NCBI RefSeq assembly: GCF_900176005.1
Contig: NZ_LT838272.1
Location: forward strand, 887,587 to 951,586
Direction of reading: 5' to 3'
DNA from: Thermanaeromonas toyohensis ToBE
Lineage (GTDB): Bacteria; Bacillota; DSM-521; Neomoorellales; Neomoorellaceae
Length of the DNA stretch: 64,000 bases
The position numbers were made by a program, and so were the translations under genes. Below the pieces are notes generated by a model, which saw only the letters and a program-made list of their open reading frames with translations, was not told the DNA's origin and made no database searches. The number at the start of each line of letters is the position of its first letter. Position 1 is the stretch's first letter. Positions 27,468 through 36,043 of the stretch are shown piece by piece.

Positions 27468-27773
27468 AAGGCTATCGAAATCCTCGATAGAAAAATGGCT
27501 GGGAGCACTGGCTTCAAGATAAGAAAAATCAAGGGATTAAGGGAAGCTGGAAGGGCTTCCCTTCTTTGTTTAACGCCTATTTGAGGCGAGAGGAATAAAG
27601 GGGTCCTACAGCTAACTTAATTTGTGAAAGTTAAAGCTTATAGTAACATCCTTCTAAATGGAAGGGAAGTAAATAAAGTAAGAACATTAACGAATATCAA
27701 TGTCAGTTTATCAGCTTAGTGTTCGATTACTCTTTGGCCTTTAAGATTTAGACTTCAGGGCGAGGTGGGATTA
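27468..27773. promoter_or_regulatory. Intergenic region between the YedE-like gene and the reductase operon
   Basis: About 300 bases without a gene. At 27541-27561, GGGAAGC and GCTTCCC form a 7-bp stem followed by TTCTTTGTTT, a likely terminator for the transporter gene. A small dyad CGCCT...AGGCG follows. The rest should hold the promoter of the reductase operon, but I could not pick a convincing -35/-10 pair. GAGGTGG precedes the ATG at 27774. Confidence 0.55.
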
Positions 27774-29939
27774 ATGTTAGCCGCCAAAATTTCCCGGCGT
27801 ACTTTCCTTAAAGCTTCGGCTGCGGCAGGAGCCCTGGCTACGCTGGGTAGTGGATTTACAGTGCTTCCCAAGGTAAGACCAGTAGAGGCAGCTACTGAGG
27901 AAAAGGTGGTTCCCAGTATATGCGAAATGTGCGGTGTAAAGTGCGGCATTTTGGTGCGGGTCAGGGAGGGCAGGGTAGTAAAGATCGAGGGCAACCCTAA
28001 AGATCCCCAGGCCAATGGCCGCCTATGTGCCCGGGGTAACGCGGGGATGAAAACTCTCTACGATCCTGACCGTTTAAAAAGCCCCCTTAAGCGGACGGGC
28101 GAGGGACAGTTCCAACCTATTACCTGGGAGGAAGCCTTTAAAGAGATCGGCGAGAAACTTAAGGAGTTAAGACACCGTTATGGTCCCCAGTCCTTGGTTT
28201 GGCTGGCCCATCCAGAGCTTATCGCTCCATGGGAAAAACATTTTATGGCCGCCTTCGGTTCGCCCAATTACACCGGTCATGCGCCGACATGTTACAGCAG
28301 CCGCAATGTAGCCTTTGAACAGATGTACGGCGGGGTACCGGGCACCGACTATGCCAATGTGCGGTATTACATTGCTTTAGGCCGGAACCTTACCGGAGGT
28401 ATCAAAAACCCGGATATTCAGAAGATCGTAGCGGCCAAGGAGAAGGGTGCTAAGCTGGTGGCCGTAGATCCCCGTCTTAGCGAATTCGCCTTCTTTGCTG
28501 ATGAATGGATACCCATCCGGCCAGGGACGGATTTGGCCCTCATCTTGGCCATGATCCATGTCATCATTAACGAAAACCTTTATGATGCTGCTTTTGTAGC
28601 TGAGCGCACTGTTGGTTTCGAGGAACTCAAGGCAGGTGTTACCACCTATACTCCGGAATGGGCCGCCCAGATCACCGGGATCGAGGCTTCTACCATTACC
28701 CGCCTGGCCAGGGAGCTTGCGGCGGCTAAACCGGCAGCAGTGGTGGATCCTGGTTGGCACGCGGTGACCGGATCTCAATACTTTAATAGCCTACAGACGG
28801 CTCGGGCGGTGGCAGCCCTCAACGCTCTCTTAGGGAACTTGGGTGCCAAGGGGGGCCTTACCTTCCCGCCCAAGATTAAGTTGGGGGATCCTTCGCCCCT
28901 TATGGGACCTAAACCGCAAGCTATTAATGCTCCTCGCTGGGACGGGGCCGGGGCAGGCAAATGGGCTCTCATTAAAGCCCACGGTATGATTCAGCTTTTC
29001 CCCCAGCGGGTAAAGGAAAACGATCCTTACCCCATTAAGGCCGTGATCATAAACCACCTCAACCCTGTGCGTTCCTGTCCCGATTCCCAAGCCTTTATTG
29101 AGGCCTTAAAGAAGCTGGAACTGGTGGTAGCCATTGATATTCAGATGAACGATACAGCTTACTACGCCCATTACATTTTACCCGAGTCCACTTACCTGGA
29201 GCGCTACGATCCCATAATGACTGTGGGCAATAAAGTTATCTTGCGCCAGCCAGCAGTGCCGCCCCTTTTCGACACTAAAGGAGGAGAAGAAATAATTGCT
29301 GGCCTGGCGGAGGCTTGCGGCCTCGGTGAATATTTCCGGTTTACGCTAGAGCATTACAATAATGCCCTCCTCGCTCCCTTGGGGCTTACCCAAGAGAAGC
29401 TGGCTCAGGAGGGGGTAGCTGAGGTGCTAGCTGAAAAACCAGACTACACCAAACTTAACACTCCTTCCGGGAAAATTGAACTAGCTTGTCCGGCCTTCGT
29501 GAAGGTAGGTAGCACTTTGACCCCGGCTTGGGAGCCGCCTAAGGTGCAACCTAAGGAGGACAATTTCCGCTTTATCCAGGGCCACGTTCCTGTGCACACC
29601 CATACCACTACGGATAACAACGCTTACCTTATGGCCCTGATGCCGGAGAACGAGCTGTGGATCCATCCCAGCCGGGCCGCAAAGCTGGGTATTAAGTCGG
29701 GGGATATGGTGGAAGTCGCTTCTGAGGTGGGTAAAGTTAGGGTTAAAGCCCGGGTCACGGAAGGTATCCATCCCGAGGCCGTCTTCCTCGCCCACGGGTT
29801 TGGCTGCCTTGTCCCTGTAAAAAGGCTGGCCTACAATCGGGGAGCCAACGACAGCATGCTCATTCCCATTATGGCTGCTCCTATATCAGGAGCAGCTGCC
29901 CAGTGTGAAACCTTGGTTACTGTACGAAAGGTGGGATAA
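27774..29939 (+). CDS. phsA: Molybdopterin oxidoreductase, thiosulfate/polysulfide reductase catalytic subunit
   Basis: A 721-residue DMSO-reductase-family enzyme. A twin-arginine signal, SRRTFLK at residues ~7-13, sends it across the membrane. A [4Fe-4S] site follows: CEMCGVKCGILVRVREG...C at ~45-90. A cysteine in HAPTCYSSRN is a good candidate molybdenum ligand, as in Phs/Psr enzymes. The C-terminal domain has HTHTTTDNNAYL and NELWIHPSRAAKLGI. Thiosulfate or polysulfide reduction is favoured by the following B and C subunits and the sulfur genes upstream. Tetrathionate, arsenate or another oxyanion cannot be excluded. The start was chosen at the ATG behind GAGGTGG. Confidence 0.8.
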   Translation: MLAAKISRRTFLKASAAAGALATLGSGFTVLPKVRPVEAATEEKVVPSICEMCGVKCGILVRVREGRVVKIEGNPKDPQANGRLCARGNAGMKTLYDPDRLKSPLKRTGEGQFQPITWEEAFKEIGEKLKELRHRYGPQSLVWLAHPELIAPWEKHFMAAFGSPNYTGHAPTCYSSRNVAFEQMYGGVPGTDYANVRYYIALGRNLTGGIKNPDIQKIVAAKEKGAKLVAVDPRLSEFAFFADEWIPIRPGTDLALILAMIHVIINENLYDAAFVAERTVGFEELKAGVTTYTPEWAAQITGIEASTITRLARELAAAKPAAVVDPGWHAVTGSQYFNSLQTARAVAALNALLGNLGAKGGLTFPPKIKLGDPSPLMGPKPQAINAPRWDGAGAGKWALIKAHGMIQLFPQRVKENDPYPIKAVIINHLNPVRSCPDSQAFIEALKKLELVVAIDIQMNDTAYYAHYILPESTYLERYDPIMTVGNKVILRQPAVPPLFDTKGGEEIIAGLAEACGLGEYFRFTLEHYNNALLAPLGLTQEKLAQEGVAEVLAEKPDYTKLNTPSGKIELACPAFVKVGSTLTPAWEPPKVQPKEDNFRFIQGHVPVHTHTTTDNNAYLMALMPENELWIHPSRAAKLGIKSGDMVEVASEVGKVRVKARVTEGIHPEAVFLAHGFGCLVPVKRLAYNRGANDSMLIPIMAAPISGAAAQCETLVTVRKVG

Positions 29940-29942
29940 AAT

Positions 29943-30659
29943 ATGGCTCGCCTAGGGATGCTCATCGATCTCAATCGCTGCGTGGGGTGCCACGGGTGTT
30001 CGGTGGCCTGCCAGGCAGAGTGGGAACTTTTGCCCGAGCAGCACTTCACCCGGGTGCATCGGTATGAAGTGGGAAGTTTTCCTAAAGTGCGGGGAGGGGT
30101 GGTCCTCACCCAGTGCATGCATTGTGATGATCCCCCCTGCTCTAAGGTTTGCCCTACAGGGGCCACCCAGAAGCGGCCGGACGGCCTGGTGATAGTGGAC
30201 GAAAAGAAATGTATCGGTTGCCGCTACTGCGAGTCTGCCTGCCCTTATGGTGCCCGAAGTTTTAACAGAGAGCGGAGCATAGTCCAGAAATGTTACTTTT
30301 GCTACCACCGGACAGACAAGGGGAAAAAGCCTGCCTGTGTGGAAACTTGCATGGCCGGCGCCAGGTTCTTCGGGGATTTGGAGGATCCAGGAAGCGAAAT
30401 CAATAAGCTTATCAGAGCCAGGAAGGCTATAAGGATAGCTGGTACAGGTTTAGCCTACGTACCGCCTCGCAACTGGCCGATGGACCGTTCCCTCCTTCCC
30501 CCAGACTTTAAAGAGCCCGGTACTGTACGGGTCTGGCAGGACCTGGTTCGGCCGGCAGGGAAGGCAGCCATGGGTCTGGCGGCAGCCGCTGTGGTGACCA
30601 GCTTATTGATAAATACCTTTAACAAGGGAGGCGGCCATCGTGCAGGAAAAGAGGATTGA
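29943..30659 (+). CDS. phsB: Four-cluster ferredoxin subunit of the reductase
   Basis: A 238-residue PhsB/NrfC-type electron-transfer subunit. Four cysteine groups are visible: CVGCHGCSVAC, CMHCDDPPCSKVC, CIGCRYCESAC and CYFCYHRTDKGKKPACVETC. A single hydrophobic C-terminal segment (AAMGLAAAAVVTSLLI) probably anchors it to the membrane, which is typical of formate-dehydrogenase-type beta subunits. It passes electrons from the cytochrome b subunit to the catalytic subunit. It starts 3 bp after phsA and overlaps the next gene by 20 bp. Confidence 0.88.
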   Translation: MARLGMLIDLNRCVGCHGCSVACQAEWELLPEQHFTRVHRYEVGSFPKVRGGVVLTQCMHCDDPPCSKVCPTGATQKRPDGLVIVDEKKCIGCRYCESACPYGARSFNRERSIVQKCYFCYHRTDKGKKPACVETCMAGARFFGDLEDPGSEINKLIRARKAIRIAGTGLAYVPPRNWPMDRSLLPPDFKEPGTVRVWQDLVRPAGKAAMGLAAAAVVTSLLINTFNKGGGHRAGKED

Positions 30660-31317
30660 GCGCTTTAACCTGGCTGAGCGTCTGGGACACTGGAGCCATG
30701 GTATTACCTTTGTGGTGCTCTTGGTGACAGGGTCGGCACTAGTATTCCGGGGCTTTAGCACCCTTCTGGGGCCGGAAGGCCTTAAGGTAACCCGTACTTT
30801 GCATCATTTCTTCGCTTATCCCTTTACATTTTTGACCGTGCTCATTCTGCTCATAGGAACGCCGCGGAGTGTATACCAATGGCTTAAGGAGTGTTTTACC
30901 TGGAGTAGGGAAGATTGGCAGTTCTTACGGCTATTCCCCCGTCAATTTTTCGGTTTACCGGCCAAAATGCCGGAGCAGGGCAAGTTCAACGCTGGAGAAA
31001 AGCTAAATTCCCTCTTGACCATCTTCGGCTCCCTATGGATGATGGGTACCGGCTGGATACTCCTCTTCCGCGATCGTTTCGATGCCCAAGTAGTAGCTTG
31101 GGCCCATCCCCTGCATTCCGCTGGAGCTCTCTTGATGGGCGCTGTGCTTGTAGGCCATGTTTACCTGGCCCTCTGCCATCCCGAATGCCGCGAAGCCATA
31201 AAGGGTATGATTTGGGGCTCGGTCTCGGAAACCTTTGCTCGGGAGCACCACTTACGTTGGTACCGGGAGCTTAAGGAACGAGCTAAGGCAACTAGTAGTG
31301 AAAAGCGAGTGGCATAA
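30640..31317 (+). CDS. phsC: Cytochrome b556-type membrane subunit of the reductase
   Basis: A 225-residue four-helix cytochrome b of the FdhI/PhsC type that would take electrons from menaquinol. Candidate haem ligands are histidines in RLGHWSHG (helix 1), RTLHHFFAYP (helix 2) and AHPLHSAG / GHVYLALCHPE (helices 3 and 4). A GTG start overlaps phsB. It completes the A-B-C complex; no dedicated chaperone gene follows. Confidence 0.83.
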   Translation: MQEKRIERFNLAERLGHWSHGITFVVLLVTGSALVFRGFSTLLGPEGLKVTRTLHHFFAYPFTFLTVLILLIGTPRSVYQWLKECFTWSREDWQFLRLFPRQFFGLPAKMPEQGKFNAGEKLNSLLTIFGSLWMMGTGWILLFRDRFDAQVVAWAHPLHSAGALLMGAVLVGHVYLALCHPECREAIKGMIWGSVSETFAREHHLRWYRELKERAKATSSEKRVA

Positions 31318-31361
31318 GCATTTTCAAACGCTGAACATTTTAAGCTCTAGTGGCAGCCGGC

Positions 31362-32318
31362 CTAGGACAGGGGGGATTCCTCTAACCGTAACCACCCTTC
31401 GCTTGCATCTAGGGTAACCCGAACTCCCAAAGGTAGGGTAGCAAGATGGGGTCCATGGCCACAAGGGAAACCGTAGAAGGAGGGGATCCCAAGGGGGTGC
31501 AGTACATCCTCGAGGAGCTCCCTAAACTCTTTAAGATTTCCACAACCCACACATTCTCCTACGGCGATCCCGGCTGCTGCTTGGAGCTTACCCGAAAGGA
31601 GAAGCTGGGTAAGCAAGCGGTCCAGGCGGTACAAAGGCTCATCTACTTCTTCCCAAAAGAGGATGCAACCTTCTGTCTTTATCTCAAAAGGGGTACCTAG
31701 GGTGGAAGCTAACAGGGAGAGGTTTCCCCCTATAAGCCGCCCGCTAGCTCGACCGGGTGTGATGCTGAAGGCGGGGGCGCCGGGAAGGGGGTATAAGGTA
31801 TAAGAGGGTGGGGGACCAGTTAATACAGTCAGCAAGGAGGAAACGGTGAAGGGGCTGAGCTCACCACCCAGTTCCGGGTAAATCATAGGACCATGGAAGG
31901 TGACCAAGCGCGCCCGTTGGATGAGCGCTATGTGCAGGGCAGTAACATCGCTATATCCGACGAAGATTTTAGGGTTAGCTTGCAAAAGCTCATAATTTAA
32001 GCGGGGGAGGAGGCGGAGGCTTCCGTATCCACCACGCAGGCAAATAAGGGCTTTAACCCCTGGGGAGGCGAACATGGTTTCTAGTTCTTTCTTTCGTTCC
32101 TCGTCAGAGCCGGCCAGATACTGACTATCCTCTTCCGAAGTAAAAGCGCGGAGCGAGCGGCCCAGTGCCACCCGAAATCCCCAATCCTCTAGGCGTTTTA
32201 TCCCTTGCTTTAGGTAACTGGGGGAAATTAAGGGGCTGGCTGGCGCTACTATACCGATGGTATCGCCAGGTTTCAAGGCCGGGGGTTTAATCAGAGAGTG
32301 ACTTGTTTTAGTCTTCAT
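31362..32318 (-). CDS. LD-carboxypeptidase (peptidase family S66)
   Basis: A 318-residue S66 peptidase, which trims peptidoglycan tetrapeptides (LdcA) or cleaves microcin-like peptides (MccF). Visible are LKPGDTIGIVAPASPL, CLRGGYGSLRLLPRL, and the nucleophile in IFVGYSDVTALH. The expected glutamate is in LFWEEVDEPLYRLDRLL, and the histidine in PCGHGPHLATLPLG. It is convergent with the phs operon and shows no functional link to its neighbours. Confidence 0.88.
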   Translation of the reverse strand: MKTKTSHSLIKPPALKPGDTIGIVAPASPLISPSYLKQGIKRLEDWGFRVALGRSLRAFTSEEDSQYLAGSDEERKKELETMFASPGVKALICLRGGYGSLRLLPRLNYELLQANPKIFVGYSDVTALHIALIQRARLVTFHGPMIYPELGGELSPFTVSSLLTVLTGPPPSYTLYPLPGAPAFSITPGRASGRLIGGNLSLLASTLGTPFEIKTEGCILFWEEVDEPLYRLDRLLTQLLLSGKLQAAAGIAVGECVGCGNLKEFRELLEDVLHPLGIPSFYGFPCGHGPHLATLPLGVRVTLDASEGWLRLEESPLS

Positions 32319-32480
32319 TTTCGTCCTTCCTTAACTTCTTAAGGTGCTTTTCCAATATATATGCTTGCTTTAGGCTATTTTCTTCCACGGGGCCTTAAAG
32401 GGAGGGCCTTTTGTTTATTTTTAAGGGCCTTATGGCGTATACTAGATGCGTAGGTGTTTTTGAAGTTTTTGTGAATTATC

Positions 32481-32510
32481 TTGACATCCTTCCCAGCAGG
32501 TCATTAGAAT
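32481..32510 (+). promoter_or_regulatory. Sigma-A-type promoter for the SHOCT/HtpX/Psp block
   Basis: TTGACA at 32481-32486 and TAGAAT at 32505-32510, separated by 18 bp. The site lies 42 bp before the first gene of the block. The rest of the 32319-32552 gap is AT-rich with no other clear signal. Confidence 0.65.
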
Positions 32511-32552
32511 GAACGTGAGATAGTCCAGAGGAGGTTTGCAGAGTAGAAAATT

Positions 32553-32798
32553 ATGATGCACTATTGGAACTGGAATTGGGGCATGAATTTATGGATGTTA
32601 CTGTGGTACCTTATGGTAGTGGCCATCCTCGCCTTAGCCTTCTATGGCGTGGTGGCCCTTGTTACCCGCGGAAAAGGAGGCCAATTACTTGCTCCTTTGG
32701 CCCCTGATGATCCTTTACGCATCTTAAAACAACGTTATGCCCGCGGGGAGATAAGTGAGGAGGAATATCGACGAATGCGAGAAGAGTTAAAGGAATAA
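32553..32798 (+). CDS. Small membrane protein with C-terminal SHOCT domain
   Basis: An 81-residue protein. A tryptophan-rich start (YWNWNWGMNLW) leads into one transmembrane helix at ~15-38. Residues ~52-80 are a SHOCT motif (DPLRILKQRYARGEISEEEYRRMREEL), an oligomerisation module common in small envelope proteins. The GAGGAGGT upstream lies unusually far (17 bp) from the ATG. It heads the HtpX-Psp block and may belong to the same stress response. Confidence 0.75.
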   Translation: MMHYWNWNWGMNLWMLLWYLMVVAILALAFYGVVALVTRGKGGQLLAPLAPDDPLRILKQRYARGEISEEEYRRMREELKE

Positions 32799-32861
32799 GT
32801 TTGAGTGCTTGACGTCACAGGTAAGATAGTATTAATCATCAGTTAAAGGGGGGAGGGTATT

Positions 32862-33761
32862 TTGCGTAGGCAGCTTAAACCTGATAGAGGTTTGCAGGCC
32901 CGGATGTTTTTAACCATGTTTTTGTTGGCGGCCCTATACCTTTTCTTTGGGGTGGTCCTTTGGCAGGCCGGGGTAGGGTATACGGGTGTGGCTCTTATTG
33001 TGGGTTTGATGCTGGTAGCCCAATACTATTTTTCCGACCAGCTGGTCCTGTGGTCCATGGGCGCAAAAGAAGTCAGTCCACGAGAAGCACCGGAGCTCCA
33101 TGCTTTGGTAGAGAGGCTAGCAGCTTTGGCAGATGTGCCTAAACCTCGGGTAGCTATAGTGGATACACCTTTACCTAATGCCTTTGCTACTGGGCGTAGC
33201 CCGTCCCATGCGGTTGTTGCCGTTACTACTGGCCTGCTCGAACGCCTCAACCCGCCTGAGCTAGAGGCAGTTCTAGCCCATGAGCTAAGCCATATCCGGC
33301 ATCGCGATATGGCGGTAATGACCATTGCCAGTTTCTTTGCTACAGTGGCTTCCTTCCTGGTCCAGCAGTTTTATTATTGGGGTTTCTGGGGCTACGGTGA
33401 CCGGGAAGATCGAGATAACCGTGGGGGAGCCATGGTAGTATACCTGGTTTCTCTAGTGGTCTGGATTTTAAGCTATTTTCTGATTAATGCCCTCTCACGC
33501 TATCGTGAATTCGCTGCCGACCGGGGTTCGGCGCTACTTACGGGCGCTCCAGGGCAGCTTGCTTCAGCCCTTATAAAAATAAGCGGGCTGATGCAGAGGA
33601 TCCCTACCCGGGACCTGCGTCAAGCTGAAGCTTTGAATGCTTTCTTCATTGTTCCTGCCCTAAGCGGGGAGAGTTTACTTGAGCTTTTCTCCACCCATCC
33701 TTCCCTAGAACGACGCCTGGCGTATCTCCGAGAGCTCGAACGGGAGATGGAGGGTCACTAG
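32862..33761 (+). CDS. htpX: HtpX-like membrane metalloprotease (M48)
   Basis: A 299-residue zinc protease of the inner membrane. Two hydrophobic segments at ~17-55 are followed by the catalytic motif VLAHELSHIRHRD (HExxH with H-E-L-S-H) at ~143. Two more transmembrane segments follow, then SRYREFAADRGSALLTG, with the third zinc ligand (glutamate). The start is TTG at 32862 with AAAGGGGGGAGGG upstream. HtpX degrades misfolded membrane proteins. The next gene starts immediately after its stop. Confidence 0.9.
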   Translation: MRRQLKPDRGLQARMFLTMFLLAALYLFFGVVLWQAGVGYTGVALIVGLMLVAQYYFSDQLVLWSMGAKEVSPREAPELHALVERLAALADVPKPRVAIVDTPLPNAFATGRSPSHAVVAVTTGLLERLNPPELEAVLAHELSHIRHRDMAVMTIASFFATVASFLVQQFYYWGFWGYGDREDRDNRGGAMVVYLVSLVVWILSYFLINALSRYREFAADRGSALLTGAPGQLASALIKISGLMQRIPTRDLRQAEALNAFFIVPALSGESLLELFSTHPSLERRLAYLRELEREMEGH

Positions 33762-34343
33762 GTGGGCTTTTGGGATGCTTTACTGGGGCGGGCTAAAGTG
33801 CCTCCCCCGCGAAGTGAGCCCCTTTTTGCCCTTACCACGGCCCGCTTTACTTTAGAGGCTGAGACAGGCTGGAAACCTGCAGGAAGGGCTGGTATAGTTC
33901 TTCGACCGGCAGAGGATAGCGCTTTTGCCGGTGCGACCGAGGAAGCCGAAAAACTCCTTAAGCTTGCGGCCCAAGAGATGGGTAGTCACATAGAGGTACT
34001 TAAGGATGAGTATAGCTACCTGTGGTTTGTATTTAAAGACCAAGATTGGGAAGACCTGGTGGCTTTAGCCCACATGGCCGGGCAAACTTTAATGGAACAG
34101 GGTTTTGGAGACCGGTTGCTGGCAGCTGTTTTTAGACTGGAAAAAGAGGGGGCTCCGGCTCCTATCCTTTACTTAATCTTTAACTATAAGCGGGGAAATT
34201 TCTATCCCTTCTTACCCTATCCAAGGAAGGATAAGGAGAGGGATCACGCGGGGGAAATGCGCCTTTTTGCCCTTTTAGAAAAGGAACTCCCTTGGGAGAA
34301 GGACTTGAGCCGCTGGTATCCCTTGTGGGATAACCCTGTATAG
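33762..34343 (+). CDS. pspAB: PspA-associated protein PspAB
   Basis: A 193-residue soluble protein beginning MGFWDALLGRAKVPPP, matching the PspAB family found with PspA in actinobacteria and some Firmicutes. No catalytic motif is evident. The GTG start abuts the htpX stop, with GGAGGG 11 bp upstream. Its function is unknown, but the conserved linkage with PspA, PspAA and HtpX-type proteases points to membrane-stress sensing. Confidence 0.75.
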   Translation: MGFWDALLGRAKVPPPRSEPLFALTTARFTLEAETGWKPAGRAGIVLRPAEDSAFAGATEEAEKLLKLAAQEMGSHIEVLKDEYSYLWFVFKDQDWEDLVALAHMAGQTLMEQGFGDRLLAAVFRLEKEGAPAPILYLIFNYKRGNFYPFLPYPRKDKERDHAGEMRLFALLEKELPWEKDLSRWYPLWDNPV

Positions 34344-34409
34344 GATCAGGTGCTTAAACTGAGGATGCCCCCAATAGGGGTGGAAAATAAGTTAAGGAGA
34401 GTGAAGGCC

Positions 34410-35114
34410 ATGGGTGTTTTGTCCCGCATGTCCACTATTTTTAAAGCTAAGATCAATAAGCTCCTCGATGCCGCTGAAGATCCCCATGAGACACTAGAGT
34501 ATTCTTACCAGCGGCAATTGGAGCTTCTGCAGAAGGTTAAACGTAATTTGGCTGATGTGGTGGCTTCTAAGAAGCGCCTGGAGCTACAAGTAGTACGTTT
34601 AAAGGAAAATATGGATAAGCTAGAAAAGCAAGCCCGCGAAGCTTTAGAGTTAGGGAGGGAGGATCTCGCTAAGGCCGCCTTAGAGCGCAAGCAGTCCCTG
34701 GCCAGCCAATTAGAAGGGTTGGAAGAGCAGATTAAAGGCTTAGAGCAGGAACAGGAAAAGCTGGCTACCGTGGAGGCTCGCCTCCAGGCTAAAGTGGAGG
34801 CCTTCCGCACCAAGAAAGAAGTTATCAAAGCACAGTATTCGGCTGCCCAGGCCCAGGTTAAAATCAGTGAAGCAGTAACTGGCTTGTCCGAGGAACTGGC
34901 CGATGTTTCTTTGGCTATCCAGCGGGCGGAAGAGAAAACAGAGAGCATGCGGGCTCGTGCAGCGGCTATAGACGAGCTGGTGGCCAAAGGCGTCTTGGAA
35001 GATGCTTTAGAGGCCGGTCAAGATCCTTTGGAAGCGGAGCTACGCCGCGCTTCCATTACTAATAAAGTAGAAGAAGAGCTAGCTAGACTCAAGAAGGAGG
35101 TGGGGAAGGAGTGA
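34410..35114 (+). CDS. pspA: PspA/IM30 family membrane-stress protein
   Basis: A 234-residue, almost entirely coiled-coil protein of the PspA/Vipp1 (ESCRT-III-like) superfamily. It has the usual beginning (MGVLSRMSTIFKAKINKLLD), with heptad-rich helices at ~25-190 and a shorter helix at the end. Such proteins polymerise on damaged membrane. The ATG at 34410 has AAGGAGAGTGA upstream; a longer frame from 34350 lacks a ribosome site. The stop overlaps the pspAA start (GTGA). Confidence 0.9.
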   Translation: MGVLSRMSTIFKAKINKLLDAAEDPHETLEYSYQRQLELLQKVKRNLADVVASKKRLELQVVRLKENMDKLEKQAREALELGREDLAKAALERKQSLASQLEGLEEQIKGLEQEQEKLATVEARLQAKVEAFRTKKEVIKAQYSAAQAQVKISEAVTGLSEELADVSLAIQRAEEKTESMRARAAAIDELVAKGVLEDALEAGQDPLEAELRRASITNKVEEELARLKKEVGKE

Positions 35115-35395
35115 TCATCCGGGTCCTCACCGAAGGCCAGTACAGGGTAGAGGGAGAAGCTTTAAATGAGCTTGACCGCTTAGATAACCACCTCCTGGAC
35201 GCCATAAGCAACAATGACGAAGAAGGATTTAATAGATACTTCCGGGAAGTCCTAGCTTTGATACGGGGCCATGGTAAAAAGGTACCGGATACAGAGCTAA
35301 TAGAATCTGATCTTATCTTACCTGCTCCAGATACTACGCTGGCTGAGGCTAGGGAGCTTTTTGCAAGCTACCCTCGAGATCTGCTACAAGACTAA
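35111..35395 (+). CDS. pspAA: PspA-associated protein PspAA
   Basis: A 94-residue acidic protein (MIIRVLTEGQYRVEGEALNELDRLDN) matching the PspAA family that binds or accompanies PspA. The start overlaps the pspA stop. It overlaps the convergent dedA gene by 4 bp at the 3' ends. It completes the set HtpX-PspAB-PspA-PspAA. Confidence 0.8.
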   Translation: MIIRVLTEGQYRVEGEALNELDRLDNHLLDAISNNDEEGFNRYFREVLALIRGHGKKVPDTELIESDLILPAPDTTLAEARELFASYPRDLLQD

Positions 35396-36000
35396 GATCG
35401 ATGTTGACGGTGCCACAGGTAAAAGAAGAGTAAAGCTAAGATTGCCACCCCTATTACCGCATCGAAGCGGTGAAAAAGGGGAGCAAGGGCTTCCCAGTTA
35501 CTACCTAGCACTTGCCCGGCATAAACCAGGGCTATAGACCAGGGCAAGGAGCCGAGGAAGGTATAAACCACAAACCGCCAGAAGGGCATGTTGGCGATGC
35601 CGGCCGGTAGAGATATGAAGGTGCGGATTACTGGTAAGAGGCGGGTAAAGAAGACAGTAAATTCGCCGTAGCGGTTAAACCACCTTTCCGCTGCGGCGAA
35701 TTCTTTTTCGGAGAAGAAAACATACCGGCCGTATTTTTTAAGAAAGGGGCGTCCACCCCATAAACCGACCAGATAAGCTATAATGGACCCTAAAGTACCT
35801 CCTAGAGTACCAGCCAGGACAGTAGCCCAAAATTCTAAACGGCCGGTACTTACAAGATAGCCACCAAAGGGCAGGATAACCTCACTTGGCAGGGGGATAC
35901 AGGCGCTTTCAATAGCCATACCTGCACCTATACCCCAATACCCGAAGGCGGCAATTGTCGCCGTTATCGTTTGTAATACCGCTGCAATTATGTTCTCCAT
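35392..36000 (-). CDS. DedA family membrane protein
   Basis: A 202-residue DedA (SNARE-associated) protein with several transmembrane segments. The motif ESACIPLPSEVILPFGGYL and FTRLLPVIRTFISLPAGIANM are diagnostic. Members flip or transport lipids such as undecaprenyl phosphate and help keep the membrane potential. It converges with the Psp block and is probably independent of it. Confidence 0.9.
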   Translation of the reverse strand: MENIIAAVLQTITATIAAFGYWGIGAGMAIESACIPLPSEVILPFGGYLVSTGRLEFWATVLAGTLGGTLGSIIAYLVGLWGGRPFLKKYGRYVFFSEKEFAAAERWFNRYGEFTVFFTRLLPVIRTFISLPAGIANMPFWRFVVYTFLGSLPWSIALVYAGQVLGSNWEALAPLFHRFDAVIGVAILALLFFYLWHRQHRS

Positions 36001-36043
36001 GTTATCTAATATATTACCATACTAGCAGCTTGTATGAAACCTT

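Noticed and set aside
27452-27500. Repeated CTATCGA with an inverted TCGATAG after the YedE-like gene
   Set aside because: Seven-base repeats in an AT-rich gap are expected by chance; the nearby GGGAAGC hairpin explains termination better.
32805-32845. TTGACG with a downstream AT-rich hexamer and a TGACGTCA palindrome before htpX
   Set aside because: No -10 with acceptable spacing; the promoter at 32481 explains expression of the block.
34505-34987. A 160-codon open frame antisense to pspA
   Set aside because: It mirrors the coiled-coil coding bias of pspA; no ribosome site or family resemblance was seen.
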